From the NCBI GenBank assembly GCA_937766455.1, contig CALLXD010000027.1, positions 1 to 64,000 on the forward strand: a stretch of DNA of 64,000 bases, given 5' to 3'. The DNA is from Vicinamibacterales bacterium (GTDB lineage Bacteria > Acidobacteriota > Vicinamibacteria > Vicinamibacterales > UBA8438). The notes beneath the pieces are model-generated. The model did no database searches. It had not been told where the DNA came from and worked only from the letters and a program-made list of their open reading frames with translations. The translations under genes and the position numbers were made by a program. This document shows positions 8,683-16,972 of this stretch, piece by piece. Numbering within the stretch: the first letter of the stretch is position 1; each line of letters opens with the position of its first letter.

Positions 8683-10329
8683 TCACGCGCGTCGCAGGCG
8701 TCGCGTGATCTGGCGCAACGCGGTTGTGAACTCGACGATCCGCAGCACGCCCGCCATTCCCGCCAGCACCACGAGTCCGAGAGCGATTTCCGAGCCGAGC
8801 GTCAGGGCTGTGGTCGCGAAGCTTGGATCGGGCCAGCGGGTCGTGACCCACGTGTCGGCCGCTCGAACCACGAACCCCATGACTCCGGCGGCGATCCCGA
8901 TCTTGGCGAGGCAGGTGCCGAGCGCCGCACCATCGAGTCCGCCGAGTCGCGGTCTGAGCAGCGCGAGCAACATCGCCGCGTTGGCGAGCGCGGCGATCGC
9001 GGTGCCGAGCGCCAGACCCTGATACCCCAGCACCCGGACCAGGGTGAGATTCAACACGATGTTGAGCACCATCGAGCCGACACTGACGTAGGCGGGCGTG
9101 AGGCTGGTTCCCAACGCATAGAAGGTAGGCACCGTGAGCCGCACCGCCGAGTATCCGATGATTCCAGGTGCGTAGCAGGCGAGCGCGAGCGCGGTTGCGC
9201 GGGTGTCGACCGACGTGAATTCACCGCGTTCGAAGATCACGCGGACGATTGGCTCCGCCAGCACAATGAGGCCGACGGTTGCCGGTACCATGAGCACCAG
9301 CATCAACCGCAAACCCTGCGATACCGTGCTCCGCATCGCGGCATGTTCATCACGGGCCGCCTGACGCGAGAGCACCGGGAGCGCCGCGGTGGCGATCGAC
9401 ACCCCAAGCACGCCGATAGGCAAGTACATCAGTCGAAACGCGAAGGTCAGCCAGGTCACGGCGCCGGTGCCCTGGCTCGTGGCCAGCATCGTGTTGACGA
9501 GCAAATTGACCTGCACAGCCGCGCCCGCGACCGTACCGGGGCCCATGAGTCCAAGGATCTTCCGCAGGCCGCGGTCGCGGGGGTCGAGCGCGGGTCGGTA
9601 CCGGAAGCCTTCTCGGTGTAGCGCCCAGTACTGCAGCCCGATCTGGCCGACTCCGCCAACAACCACGCCGAATGCGATAGCCATGATGGGTTGGAGACCG
9701 AGACGTGGCATCAACGGGACGAGCAGCAGCGCACTGGCGATGACGCTGACGTTGAACATCGCGGGGGACAGAGCCGGCGTGAAGAATCGGTGCAACGAGT
9801 TCAACATCCCCATGCATGCCGCGGCAACCGCCACCAACGTGAGGAACGGAAGCATGACCCGGGCGAGGGAGACCGTCAGCTCCAGCTTGCCGGGGACATC
9901 GGCGAAGTCTCTAGCGAACAGCCTGGCGAGGGGCTCCGCCAGCACGATTCCCGTGAACACCAGGATCCCGGTGATCACGACCAGGGCACTGATCAGCTGT
10001 CGTCCAAGCGCCCAGGCCGATTCGCGACCATCGAGGGTCAATCGCCGTGTGAAGGTCGGCACGAAGGCGGCGCTCATTGTGCCCTCGGCGAACAGGTCAC
10101 GCAGGAGGTTCGGGATACGAAAGGCGACGTGGAACGCGTCCATCGCATTGCCCGCGCCGAAGATGGCTGCCAGCGTAGAATCGCGCACCAAACCCAGGAC
10201 CCGGCTGCTCATGGTCGCCAGGCCCACGATGCTGGCGGAGCGGGCAAGCCCCGCCTGGGGCGCCTCGGTTTCTGGTGGAGCGGACGGGGGGGTAGCCGCT
10301 GCGGGTGCAGTCGGCTCGGGGGACTTCAT
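8683..10329 (-). CDS. murJ: Lipid II flippase MurJ (MviN family)
   Basis: A 548-residue multi-spanning protein of the MOP exporter superfamily that moves lipid II across the inner membrane for peptidoglycan synthesis. The diagnostic start of the family is clear: SRVLGLVRDSTLAAIFGAG, then DAFHVAFRIPNLLRDLFAEGTMSAAFVPTF, with many helices after it. The ATG at 10329 was chosen although the frame runs to 10647, because the upstream part is not MurJ-like and a TATGGT box lies 17 bases before this ATG. An Ala/Pro-rich cytosolic leader of about 30 residues precedes the first helix. Confidence 0.93.
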   Translation of the reverse strand: MKSPEPTAPAAATPPSAPPETEAPQAGLARSASIVGLATMSSRVLGLVRDSTLAAIFGAGNAMDAFHVAFRIPNLLRDLFAEGTMSAAFVPTFTRRLTLDGRESAWALGRQLISALVVITGILVFTGIVLAEPLARLFARDFADVPGKLELTVSLARVMLPFLTLVAVAAACMGMLNSLHRFFTPALSPAMFNVSVIASALLLVPLMPRLGLQPIMAIAFGVVVGGVGQIGLQYWALHREGFRYRPALDPRDRGLRKILGLMGPGTVAGAAVQVNLLVNTMLATSQGTGAVTWLTFAFRLMYLPIGVLGVSIATAALPVLSRQAARDEHAAMRSTVSQGLRLMLVLMVPATVGLIVLAEPIVRVIFERGEFTSVDTRATALALACYAPGIIGYSAVRLTVPTFYALGTSLTPAYVSVGSMVLNIVLNLTLVRVLGYQGLALGTAIAALANAAMLLALLRPRLGGLDGAALGTCLAKIGIAAGVMGFVVRAADTWVTTRWPDPSFATTALTLGSEIALGLVVLAGMAGVLRIVEFTTALRQITRRLRRA

Positions 10330-10499
10330 ACGCGCCGGAGCAGCGTACCATAGCCGGCGCGTACGAAGGCCTGCCAGTCGGCTGGGGTGGATTTCACATC
10401 CCGGCGCCGTCGGGGTTGTAGATGGTACTGATTGGCGATCATGTTGGCGGCAGCCGACTTGACCCAGACCCAGTTGACGATGTCGAAGCCACGCATCAG

Positions 10500-11024
10500 A
10501 TGACGAATACACGGCCCGGACAGCCTCCGCCTGACTTCGGTCAGCTCGTCGATACCCATCAGGCGGAGATTCTCCGCTACTTGCGACGCCTGACCGGCGA
10601 CCCGGCGACGGCCGACGATCTGTTTCAGGACACGTTTCTTCGCGCATTCAAGGCATTCTCACGCTTACGGGCACAGACAAATCATCGAGCCTGGTTGTAT
10701 CGCATTGCGACCAACCGGTTCCTGAACCATCGTCGAAGTCGGCGCCGCAGCGTGGAAGATACGCTGGTTGGTGATGTGCGGAGCCGAACACCGTCACCCG
10801 TCGCGGCTCATGAGCGCGCGATGGTGGCAGAGAGGTTGAGACAGGCGATCGCGCGGTTACCAAGGCGACAACGCGCCGCGTTTGTGCAACGGCAACTGCA
10901 CGGGTTCAGCTACCGAGAAGTGAGCGCCGCACTCGGGGGCACGGAGACGGCGGCACGCGCCAACGTGTATCAAGCCGTACGACGGCTGCGCCGAGATCTG
11001 GCTACATGGTGGAGGACGACATGA
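10500..11024 (+). CDS. ECF-type RNA polymerase sigma factor
   Basis: A sigma-70-family extracytoplasmic-function factor of about 174 residues. Region 2 is seen in VDTHQAEILRYLRRL...TADDLFQDTFLRAFKAF...AWLYRIATNRFLNHRR, and region 4 in LPRRQRAAFVQRQLHGFSYREVSAALGGTETAARANVYQAVRRLR, a helix-turn-helix for the -35 element. The frame extends upstream to 10422, but ATG 10500 gives the usual short leader before region 2; neither start has a strong ribosome site. The stop TGA overlaps the next start in ATGA, so the sigma factor and the anti-sigma/alkyltransferase fusion are translationally coupled, the usual layout for a sigma factor and its anti-sigma partner. A shadow frame on the other strand is ignored. 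Confidence 0.9.
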   Translation: MTNTRPGQPPPDFGQLVDTHQAEILRYLRRLTGDPATADDLFQDTFLRAFKAFSRLRAQTNHRAWLYRIATNRFLNHRRSRRRSVEDTLVGDVRSRTPSPVAAHERAMVAERLRQAIARLPRRQRAAFVQRQLHGFSYREVSAALGGTETAARANVYQAVRRLRRDLATWWRTT

Positions 11025-11785
11025 GGTGTGACGAATTTACCCGCCATGTGGACGACGTACTGGCGGGCGACGGCGACCGGCGCCTCACGGTCGCGATGAG
11101 CCGACACGCCGATGGGTGTGCCGCATGTCGACGCGAGTGGGAGCGGCTTCGGTTAATCCGTGCGGGTGTGGCCGACACCGTGGCTGCGGATGGTCCGAGT
11201 GGCGCCGACACACATGTGGCGCGCCAGCGACTCCGGTCGGCGCTTGACCACGCTGGGCATCCACCGATTCGGTTTGGGGTGGTCCCCACGCCGGTCGGGA
11301 CGGTGTTCATCGGATTGACCGAACACGGGGTCTGCGATCTGACCTTCGGCCGATCGTCAGAGCGGGAGTACCGGTCGGCGTTGCTGAAACGCTCGCCGGA
11401 GGTGTGGCGGGACGACACAGGCCTGACCCCGGTCTCGGAGGAGCTCCTTGCCTACTTCGCGGGGACGTTGACCCGGTTCACGGTGCCCCTGGATCTGCGG
11501 CACGTCACACCCTTCACGGCCCGCGTGCTGCGCGAGACCCGAAAGATCACGTTCGGTCGGCTCAGCAGTTACGGTGCGCTCGCCGCTCGCCTCGGGTCAC
11601 CCGGGGCGAGCCGGGCCGTGGGGGGCGCCTTGGGGCGCAACCCGGTTCCGATCATTGTTCCCTGCCATCGCGTGCTGGCACAGGGTGGCCGGATCGGCGG
11701 CTTTACTGGCGGCGTCGCCACCAAACGCGTGCTGCTCAGTGTCGAGGGACACGAGTTTCAGGATTCGGGTCCATCGTTGTTCTAG
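11021..11785 (+). CDS. Zinc anti-sigma domain fused to O6-alkylguanine-DNA alkyltransferase
   Basis: A 254-residue two-part protein. Residues 1-45 resemble a zinc-binding anti-sigma (ZAS/zf-HC2) domain with HxxxCxxC as H29-C33-C36 and an earlier Cys/His (C3, H9). From about residue 83 it is an Ogt/MGMT-type alkyltransferase with the active-site PCHRV (Cys about 215), Tyr184 (SSYG), Arg198 and Asn207 (SRAVGGALGRNP), Lys235 and a Glu at 242, so the repair centre looks intact. MGMT enzymes move an alkyl group from O6-alkylguanine onto their own Cys, a one-time reaction. The start ATG 11021 has GGAGG 8 bases upstream and overlaps the sigma stop by ATGA. Inferred role: an anti-sigma factor that may sense DNA alkylation. 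The stop codon is part of a CTAG. Confidence 0.85.
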   Translation: MRCDEFTRHVDDVLAGDGDRRLTVAMSRHADGCAACRREWERLRLIRAGVADTVAADGPSGADTHVARQRLRSALDHAGHPPIRFGVVPTPVGTVFIGLTEHGVCDLTFGRSSEREYRSALLKRSPEVWRDDTGLTPVSEELLAYFAGTLTRFTVPLDLRHVTPFTARVLRETRKITFGRLSSYGALAARLGSPGASRAVGGALGRNPVPIIVPCHRVLAQGGRIGGFTGGVATKRVLLSVEGHEFQDSGPSLF

Positions 11786-11865
11786 TCCCCTCTAGCTGTA
11801 ATTGATTGCACAAGTCGGTAGCGCGGCGCGGGCGTGAACAGGCGTGACAAGGGAGCACAGTGGCG

Positions 11866-11990
11866 ATTTGTGACTGCGGAACAACGCATTCAGGCGCGAT
11901 GCCCCGCTGGCGACGTATGCCACGATTACGGTTGGAGGGGACCAGCAGCACGTGATGGAAGTCTCGCGTCGCACCGAGACCGGCGCCGGA
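11866..11990 (+). repeat. Dispersed repeat, copy C (degenerate, rearranged)
   Basis: The 301-bp gap between the alkyltransferase fusion and the convergent STN-like gene holds pieces of the same family as copies A and B. Bases 11941-11990 match the left arm and the adjoining GTCGCACCGAGACCGGCGC block with a few changes. Bases 11866-11894 resemble the interior of copy B (ATTTG...GAACAACGCA). The order of the parts is reversed relative to copy B, and no clean right arm is seen. No gene is evident in this gap. Confidence 0.55.
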
Positions 11991-12086
11991 CCGGGCGAAC
12001 AAGAGGAGACGAGGAGTTCGGCTGTGGGGTTGCGTTGTTCGATGCGGGTAGGGTGAGCGCTGTCGCGACGGGACCAGAGACGGTCG

Positions 12087-12833
12087 CTACCGTCCAGGAA
12101 TGGTCGTGGGCCGTCCCTCGCTAGCCGGCTGCGCTGGCGCGGTAGTGCCGAAGGCTCCGGTCTGTATGCCGGCAGTCTCTTGGGACGGGTCGGCGCTGCC
12201 CATTGGCAAGCCCGGCCGCGAGGCCGGTACGTTTCCGAAGGCGGGTGCGGGGGCCACCGCACCCGCGTCCCCGTCGTCCCCGTCGTCCCCGTCACGCTGT
12301 AGCAGCTGCTGGAGCTGCTCCTGCTGCGCAGCGTTCGCCGTGAATGGTGCGCGTCCGCGCGTCCCGCCAGGTGAAGTACCGGCCCCGGCGACTCCGCCGA
12401 CACCGGGCGGAGCCGGTCTGGCTCCTGCTAGCCCGGAAGCCGACCGAGGTGCGGCCGCTTTGGATTCCGCCATGACGAGGATCCGGTCGAATCGTGAGTC
12501 GCCGTCCGACGGCTCGGTGCGTGGGGCCGCGAGGTAACCCGCCGCGTCCCGCAGCAGCGTGCGAAGTGCCCGCGCTTCCGGCACGTCAATGAGTTCAAGA
12601 GTCACAATCCGGTCAGCGAGGTCGTCGGCGTCGACGATGGCGGTATGACCGACGCGACCCCACTCTTCGAGGATGGCCTTGACGGAGACCTGCTGCGCCC
12701 GAATTGTGATCCGGCCCTGCTGCATCGACAGATCCAGACCCTGGCCGGCTGAGACCGGTGGGACCATGAAGCCCAACCCGACGCAGACGGCCGCGAGATG
12801 AATCGATGCCTGGCCGAGGGTGATTTTCGCCAT
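12087..12833 (-). CDS. Exported protein with STN-like domain, unknown function
   Basis: About 248 residues from the ATG at 12833. An N-terminal hydrophobic stretch ending near SAGQG looks like a signal peptide. Residues about 35-105 (GLDLSMQQGRITIRAQQ...ILEEWGRVG...VTLELIDVPEARALRTLLRDAAGYL) resemble the short N-terminal (STN) domain of secretins and TonB receptors, a periplasmic fold. The rest is low complexity: Ala/Pro/Gly-rich, a Gln run near QQEQLQQLLQ, and DGDDGDDGD encoded by a 9-bp tandem repeat. No secretin pore domain follows. The frame extends to a GTG at 12872 without a better ribosome site. Function is unknown. Confidence 0.6.
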   Translation of the reverse strand: MAKITLGQASIHLAAVCVGLGFMVPPVSAGQGLDLSMQQGRITIRAQQVSVKAILEEWGRVGHTAIVDADDLADRIVTLELIDVPEARALRTLLRDAAGYLAAPRTEPSDGDSRFDRILVMAESKAAAPRSASGLAGARPAPPGVGGVAGAGTSPGGTRGRAPFTANAAQQEQLQQLLQRDGDDGDDGDAGAVAPAPAFGNVPASRPGLPMGSADPSQETAGIQTGAFGTTAPAQPASEGRPTTIPGR

Positions 12834-12928
12834 CCCCTCAAGTATACGTCTGGCGACCGCGCAAGATGCCACGTCAGTCGAACCGAATGACCGCTCACAA
12901 GGCGGGGTCTCGACGGCTCGTCGAACGA

Positions 12929-13906
12929 CTAGACGTACTCCGCCCGTTGGGCGCGATGGTGTTCGATGACGAGGGAGAGAATGTCCGGAAGCTGCACTTG
13001 AGGCTCGTAGCCGATCAAGTTCTGCACTTTGGTGAGGTCCGGGACGCGTCGAGGCATGTCCTCGAAGCCGCTCTCGTAGGCCTCGTCGTACGGGATCGTC
13101 ACGATCTCGGAGTCACTGGCCGTCGCGGCTTTGACCATCGTCGCCAGCTCACGAATCGTCGTCTCCTGGTTGTTGCCGAGATTGAAGACCTCACCGACCG
13201 CTCTCGGTTCGTTGGCCAGGGCGATGATGCCGCGGGCGACATCCCCGACGAAACCAAAACTGCGGGATTGTGTTCCGGGGCCGAAGACCGTGATCGGTTC
13301 ACCCGCCAGCGCCTGTCGCACGAAATTGGGAATCACCATCCCGTAGCGCCCGGTTTGACCGGGACCGACAGTGTTGAACAGGCGCAGGATGATGACTGGG
13401 AGTTTCCGTTCCTTCCAGTAAGCGAGTGCGAGAAACTCGTCGATCGCCTTGCTGCACGCATACGCCCAGCGGTGTTGATGCGTCGCTCCCAGCACGAGGT
13501 CCGCGTCTTCGCGGAACGGAATCGCGGTGCTTTTGCCATAGACCTCGGAGGTCGAGGCGATGACCACGAGTTTGCGTTTCTTGGCGGCGTGCTTGAGGAC
13601 GACCTCGGTACCGGCGACATTGGTTTCAATGGTGTGCACCGGCGCTTCGATAATCAGCTGGACGCCGACCGCGGCGGCCAGGTGGAAGACCACATCACAA
13701 CGGTCGATGTGCTCGGAGAGCAGCGGCTCGTTGGTGATGGTATCGATCGCATAGTCGAACCGCGGGTGGGACTTGAGCGGTTCGATGTTGTCGATTGAGC
13801 CCGTAGAGAGATTGTCGAGGACGAAGACCTCGTGGCCGGCGTCGAGCAGTGCCCGAGCCAGGTGCGAGCCGATGAAGCCGGCGCCGCCTGTGATTAGTGT
13901 TTTCAT
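12929..13906 (-). CDS. NAD-dependent sugar-nucleotide epimerase/dehydratase
   Basis: A 325-residue extended short-chain dehydrogenase. The Rossmann motif is at the N-terminus (TLITGGAGFIGSHL), with VFVLDNLSTGS for NAD ribose binding, a catalytic STSEVYG, and the YxxxK pair in YACSK. The late SFGFVGDVARGI...EVFNLGNN motif is typical of UDP-glucose epimerases and UDP-glucuronate decarboxylases; substrate is not certain. It probably makes a sugar nucleotide for surface polysaccharide. The frame continues upstream but ATG 13906 sits right at the Rossmann fold. It follows ychF by 22 bp on the same strand, perhaps one transcript. Confidence 0.85.
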   Translation of the reverse strand: MKTLITGGAGFIGSHLARALLDAGHEVFVLDNLSTGSIDNIEPLKSHPRFDYAIDTITNEPLLSEHIDRCDVVFHLAAAVGVQLIIEAPVHTIETNVAGTEVVLKHAAKKRKLVVIASTSEVYGKSTAIPFREDADLVLGATHQHRWAYACSKAIDEFLALAYWKERKLPVIILRLFNTVGPGQTGRYGMVIPNFVRQALAGEPITVFGPGTQSRSFGFVGDVARGIIALANEPRAVGEVFNLGNNQETTIRELATMVKAATASDSEIVTIPYDEAYESGFEDMPRRVPDLTKVQNLIGYEPQVQLPDILSLVIEHHRAQRAEYV

Positions 13907-13928
13907 CGTATCTCGTGCGGCGGCCGCC

Positions 13929-15011
13929 TCAGGTAGCGAACCGAAAATTGATGATATCGCCGTCGCGGACTTCGTACTCCTTACCTTCGAGACGGACTTC
14001 CCCGTGCTCTCGGCAGGCGGGGTATGAACCGTCACGCGCGGTCAGCGCCTCGTATGACACGACCTCCGCGCGGATAAATCCGCGGGCAATATCGCTGTGG
14101 ATCTCGCCGGCCGCGTCTTGCGCGGACGTGGTCCGGGGGATGGACCACGCGCGGCATTCATCCTCGCCGACGGTGAAGAACGAGATGTATCCGAGCAGTT
14201 GATAGCTTGCGCGGATGACTCGGTCGAGACCGGAGTCAGCCAGGCCGAGGTCATCGAGAAACGCGGCGCAGTCATCGGGTGGCAGTTGCGCGATTTCGAG
14301 CTCGATCTTTGCGCAGACCGGTACCGTCTCGGTGGCCGCGCCTGATAGGGCTTCGGTGAGTCCGGCCCGCTCGATTGCGCCGGCAGGGTCCGAGACGTCA
14401 GTCTCGTCAAGATTGAGCACCACGAGCAGCGGTTTCGCCGACAAGAAACTGAATCCACGGAGCCGCTTGGTGTCCGCCGCATCAAGGGAGAGCGTGCGCA
14501 GCGGTTGCCCGTCCTCGAGGGTGGTTCGGCAGTGTGCAATTACTCGCGCTTCTTCGTCCAGTTCACGGCTCTTGCCCTTCTTGAGGTCCTGTCGGATCCG
14601 TTCCAGTCGCCGTTCCGCGACACCGAGATCGGCCAGGATCAGCTCGTCCTCCATTTGGCGGAAGTCACGCGCGGGGTCGACGTCCCCGGCGGCATGCGGT
14701 ACACGCTCGTCATGGAACATCCGTAGGACGTGCAGGAGTGCGTCGGCGTTTCTGAAACTGGAGACGTCGAGCAGCGCCTTGGCCCCGCCGTGCCCGGCGA
14801 GTTCAGTCACTTCGACGGTGGCCGGCACATGTCGTTTTGGCTTGAACAGCTCGGTCAGCCGATCCAGCCGGGGATCAGGCACTCGCGCCACGCCGACCTG
14901 CGGCTCTGCGCGTCCACCGGTCTTCCCACTCCCCTCCCCGGACTGGCTCAGCAGCCGGAGCAATGTGGTTTTGCCGGTAGACGGGAGACCGATCAGGCCT
15001 GCTCGAAGCAT
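13929..15011 (-). CDS. ychF: YchF-family ATPase (Obg-related)
   Basis: A 360-residue P-loop protein of the Obg/YchF group. Walker A is GLPSTGKTTL at the N-terminus; the base-specifying motif is NLDE, the variant that makes YchF an ATPase rather than a GTPase. A coiled-coil region (about 130-170, rich in Lys/Glu) follows, and the C-terminus has the TGS domain (AWSIPRTTSAQDAAGEIHSDIARGFIRAEV...YEVRDGDIINFRF). YchF proteins bind ribosomes and modulate stress responses. It is divergent from mraZ; the 193 bp between them hold the mraZ promoter. Confidence 0.93.
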   Translation of the reverse strand: MLRAGLIGLPSTGKTTLLRLLSQSGEGSGKTGGRAEPQVGVARVPDPRLDRLTELFKPKRHVPATVEVTELAGHGGAKALLDVSSFRNADALLHVLRMFHDERVPHAAGDVDPARDFRQMEDELILADLGVAERRLERIRQDLKKGKSRELDEEARVIAHCRTTLEDGQPLRTLSLDAADTKRLRGFSFLSAKPLLVVLNLDETDVSDPAGAIERAGLTEALSGAATETVPVCAKIELEIAQLPPDDCAAFLDDLGLADSGLDRVIRASYQLLGYISFFTVGEDECRAWSIPRTTSAQDAAGEIHSDIARGFIRAEVVSYEALTARDGSYPACREHGEVRLEGKEYEVRDGDIINFRFAT

Positions 15012-15137
15012 CGTGTGCTATCCGCGGCGAGATTCATTGACGTTTGCGGCGCCGCCACTATCTGTGCAGCGACAGGCGACAGTGTGTAAAAAGAGCGAAA
15101 ATTAAACGTAAGTCGTTGATTCATCAGAATTTGGCTG

Positions 15138-15166
15138 TTGACACTCGACTGGCCGCCTTCTACCAT
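15138..15166 (+). promoter_or_regulatory. Promoter of the division/cell-wall cluster
   Basis: A consensus -35 TTGACA (15138-15143) and a -10 TACCAT (15161-15166) are separated by exactly 17 bp. Transcription would start near 15173, about 30 bases before the mraZ start and inside the operator repeats. Confidence 0.75.
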
Positions 15167-15171
15167 CGCAG

Positions 15172-15206
15172 TGGAATTTATTGGATTCAAGTGGAGTAAA
15201 TAGGGT
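15172..15206 (+). promoter_or_regulatory. MraZ-type operator: four TGG/AGG repeats, 10-bp period
   Basis: TGGAA (15172), TGGAT (15182), TGGAG (15192) and AGGGT (15202) are spaced by five bases each, so the same face of the helix is presented every turn. MraZ of Escherichia coli is known to bind TGGG-type repeats with 5-base spacers just downstream of its promoter; here the motif is TGGA. The third repeat also overlaps the GGAG ribosome site of mraZ. Autorepression is inferred. Confidence 0.65.
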
Positions 15207-15645
15207 GTTAAGGGGAAATTTTTCAGCCAAGATCGACGAGAAGGGGCGACTGAAGATCCCAACCTTGTTTCGCGCCTCTATTGAAGATCGGTACGGGACC
15301 CAGCTCTTCATTACAAGCCTGACCGGTGAACTCGTCAGTATTTATCCGCTCCAGGTGTGGACGAAGATCGAAGAGAAGCTCGCACAGGTTCCCACCACGC
15401 TCCCCGCTCGCGGGAAATTTCTCGACCGCGTCAACTATTTTGGGCAGCCCGGCGAATTCGACAAGCAAGGTCGGGTGTCGATTCACGGACGGTTGCGTGA
15501 GTCGGCGGCCATGGCCGGCGATGTGGATGTATTCGGTCAATACGACTATCTCGATGTGTGGAACCACGAGCGCTTTGCCAGCCGACTGGACGGTGAGCCG
15601 TTTACCGACGAGGACGCTCGCGCGCTCTCCGAGTTCGGAATCTGA
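15205..15645 (+). CDS. mraZ: Transcriptional regulator MraZ
   Basis: A 146-residue AbrB-fold protein, the usual first gene of the division/cell-wall cluster. It has the two tandem SpoVT/AbrB-like halves: LRGNFSAKIDEKGRLKIPTLFR and NYFGQPGEFDKQGRVSIHGRLRE, each with the DxxGR loop. The start is taken as GTG 15205 (giving the typical (M)LRGN opening) with GGAG 8 bases upstream; a TTG at 15181 in the same frame lies within the operator. MraZ rings bind the repeats upstream and tune expression of the cluster. Confidence 0.93.
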   Translation: MLRGNFSAKIDEKGRLKIPTLFRASIEDRYGTQLFITSLTGELVSIYPLQVWTKIEEKLAQVPTTLPARGKFLDRVNYFGQPGEFDKQGRVSIHGRLRESAAMAGDVDVFGQYDYLDVWNHERFASRLDGEPFTDEDARALSEFGI

Positions 15646-15650
15646 ACGCG

Positions 15651-16538
15651 ATGATTCTACACGAGCCAGTGCTGCCGGTGGAGACCATCGAGCAGTTGGC
15701 GCCGGAGGGGCGTGCGCTCATGGTGGATTGCACCGTCGGGACCGGAGGGCACACGGCGGCGCTCTTTCAGGCTGGTGCGGCTCGGGTCCTCGGTTTCGAT
15801 CGTGACGCGGAGGTGCTCGACCTGGCGCGTCAGCGCCTGTCGACCTGGCAGGACCGGCTGGAACTGGTGCATGGCGACTATCGGGACTTCGGTCAGGCGC
15901 TGGACAACCGAGGGATCGACCGCGTCGACGGTGCCCTGGCCGACCTGGGCCACTCTACGGTGCAGCTCGAGAGCGACGGGCGCGGGTTCAGTTTTCGTCT
16001 CGACGCCCCGCTCGACATGCGGATGGACCGCAGCCAGGGAGCGACCCTGGCGGAGATGCTCGATGGGGTTACGCCTGAAGCGTTGGCTGATGTCATTTAC
16101 GAATACGGCGAGGAGCGTCATTCGCGGCGGATCGCGAGAGGCATTGTCTGGGCTCGCGACGCGGGCGAGCTGACCAGCACGATCGAGCTAGCGACGGCCG
16201 TGCGGCGGTCGATCCGGTACCGGGGACGCACGCGCATCGACCCCGCCACCCGTACATTCCAGGCGTTGCGGATTTGGGTAAATCGAGAGCTCGACGGACT
16301 CGGCGTCTTCCTGCGGTCGATGGCCGGTCGTCTGGCGGCCGGCGCCCGCCTGGTGGTCATCAGCTTTCACTCGCTGGAAGACCGGATCGTGAAGCACACC
16401 CTGCGGGAGCTCGAACAAACCGGAGAGGTCGCGTTGCGCGTCCTCACTCGGAGGCCGCTCCGGCCAGGACCAGATGAAGTCGCACGCAACCCGCGCGCCA
16501 GGTCAGCGCGGTTGCGCGCGGCCGAGAGGCTGGCATGA
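15651..16538 (+). CDS. rsmH: 16S rRNA (cytosine1402-N4)-methyltransferase RsmH
   Basis: A 295-residue S-adenosylmethionine-dependent enzyme that methylates C1402 of 16S rRNA in the P site. Recognisable parts: HEPVLPVE at the start, the SAM motif VDCTVGTGGHTAAL (about 24-37), LADLGHSTVQLE, GFSFRLDAPLDMRMD, and the late VVISFHSLEDRIVKH. It begins 5 bp after mraZ and overlaps ftsL by ATGA, consistent with one transcript. Confidence 0.96.
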   Translation: MILHEPVLPVETIEQLAPEGRALMVDCTVGTGGHTAALFQAGAARVLGFDRDAEVLDLARQRLSTWQDRLELVHGDYRDFGQALDNRGIDRVDGALADLGHSTVQLESDGRGFSFRLDAPLDMRMDRSQGATLAEMLDGVTPEALADVIYEYGEERHSRRIARGIVWARDAGELTSTIELATAVRRSIRYRGRTRIDPATRTFQALRIWVNRELDGLGVFLRSMAGRLAAGARLVVISFHSLEDRIVKHTLRELEQTGEVALRVLTRRPLRPGPDEVARNPRARSARLRAAERLA

Positions 16539-16957
16539 GCAGGCTCCACGTCGAATACGACATCAAGCGCGACATCCGCAATAGTCCAATCGTGCGCGAG
16601 GTGGACAAGAGCCGCCGGCGGCAGTTGTGGCGTTTGCTGGGCATCGGCGTGTGTCTCGTGGCGGTGCTGTTGTTCTCCGCATGGCAGCACTTTGAGCTGG
16701 TGCGTCACGGCTACGAGATCGAACAGATGGACAGGGAGCGGACCCAAGCGCTCCGGACCAATCGGCATCTACGTCTGGAAATCGAAACGCTCAGTTCACC
16801 CCGGCGCATCGAGCAGATCGCGATCGGTGACCTGCATCTTGTGGCCCCGACTGCGGCCGACTCGCACGTGATCGAACGTATTGCACCAACCCCATCGCCC
16901 GCCCGTTCCGTGCTGGCGTCACGAGGGGCGACGACGGGCGCCGGTTCCCGTCCGTAG
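16535..16957 (+). CDS. ftsL: Cell division protein FtsL
   Basis: A 140-residue bitopic protein in the FtsL position. A basic cytosolic N-terminus (DKSRRRQLWR) leads to one transmembrane helix (about 34-50), then a coiled-coil-prone stretch (YEIEQMDRERTQALRTNRHLRLEIETL) with the following PRRIEQIA. FtsL with FtsB and FtsQ activates septal synthesis. The extracytoplasmic tail is Pro/Ala/Ser-rich. The start ATG overlaps the rsmH stop. Primary sequence of FtsL is poorly conserved, so position and topology carry the call. Confidence 0.85.
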   Translation: MSRLHVEYDIKRDIRNSPIVREVDKSRRRQLWRLLGIGVCLVAVLLFSAWQHFELVRHGYEIEQMDRERTQALRTNRHLRLEIETLSSPRRIEQIAIGDLHLVAPTAADSHVIERIAPTPSPARSVLASRGATTGAGSRP

Positions 16958-16972
16958 CTGAACGAGACGACT

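Noticed and set aside
11782-11795. CTAGTCCCCT, equal to the outer bases of the IS630 end, at the stop of the alkyltransferase fusion
   Set aside because: Only about ten bases agree and no inner inverted-repeat block follows, so it could be chance; not called an IS remnant.
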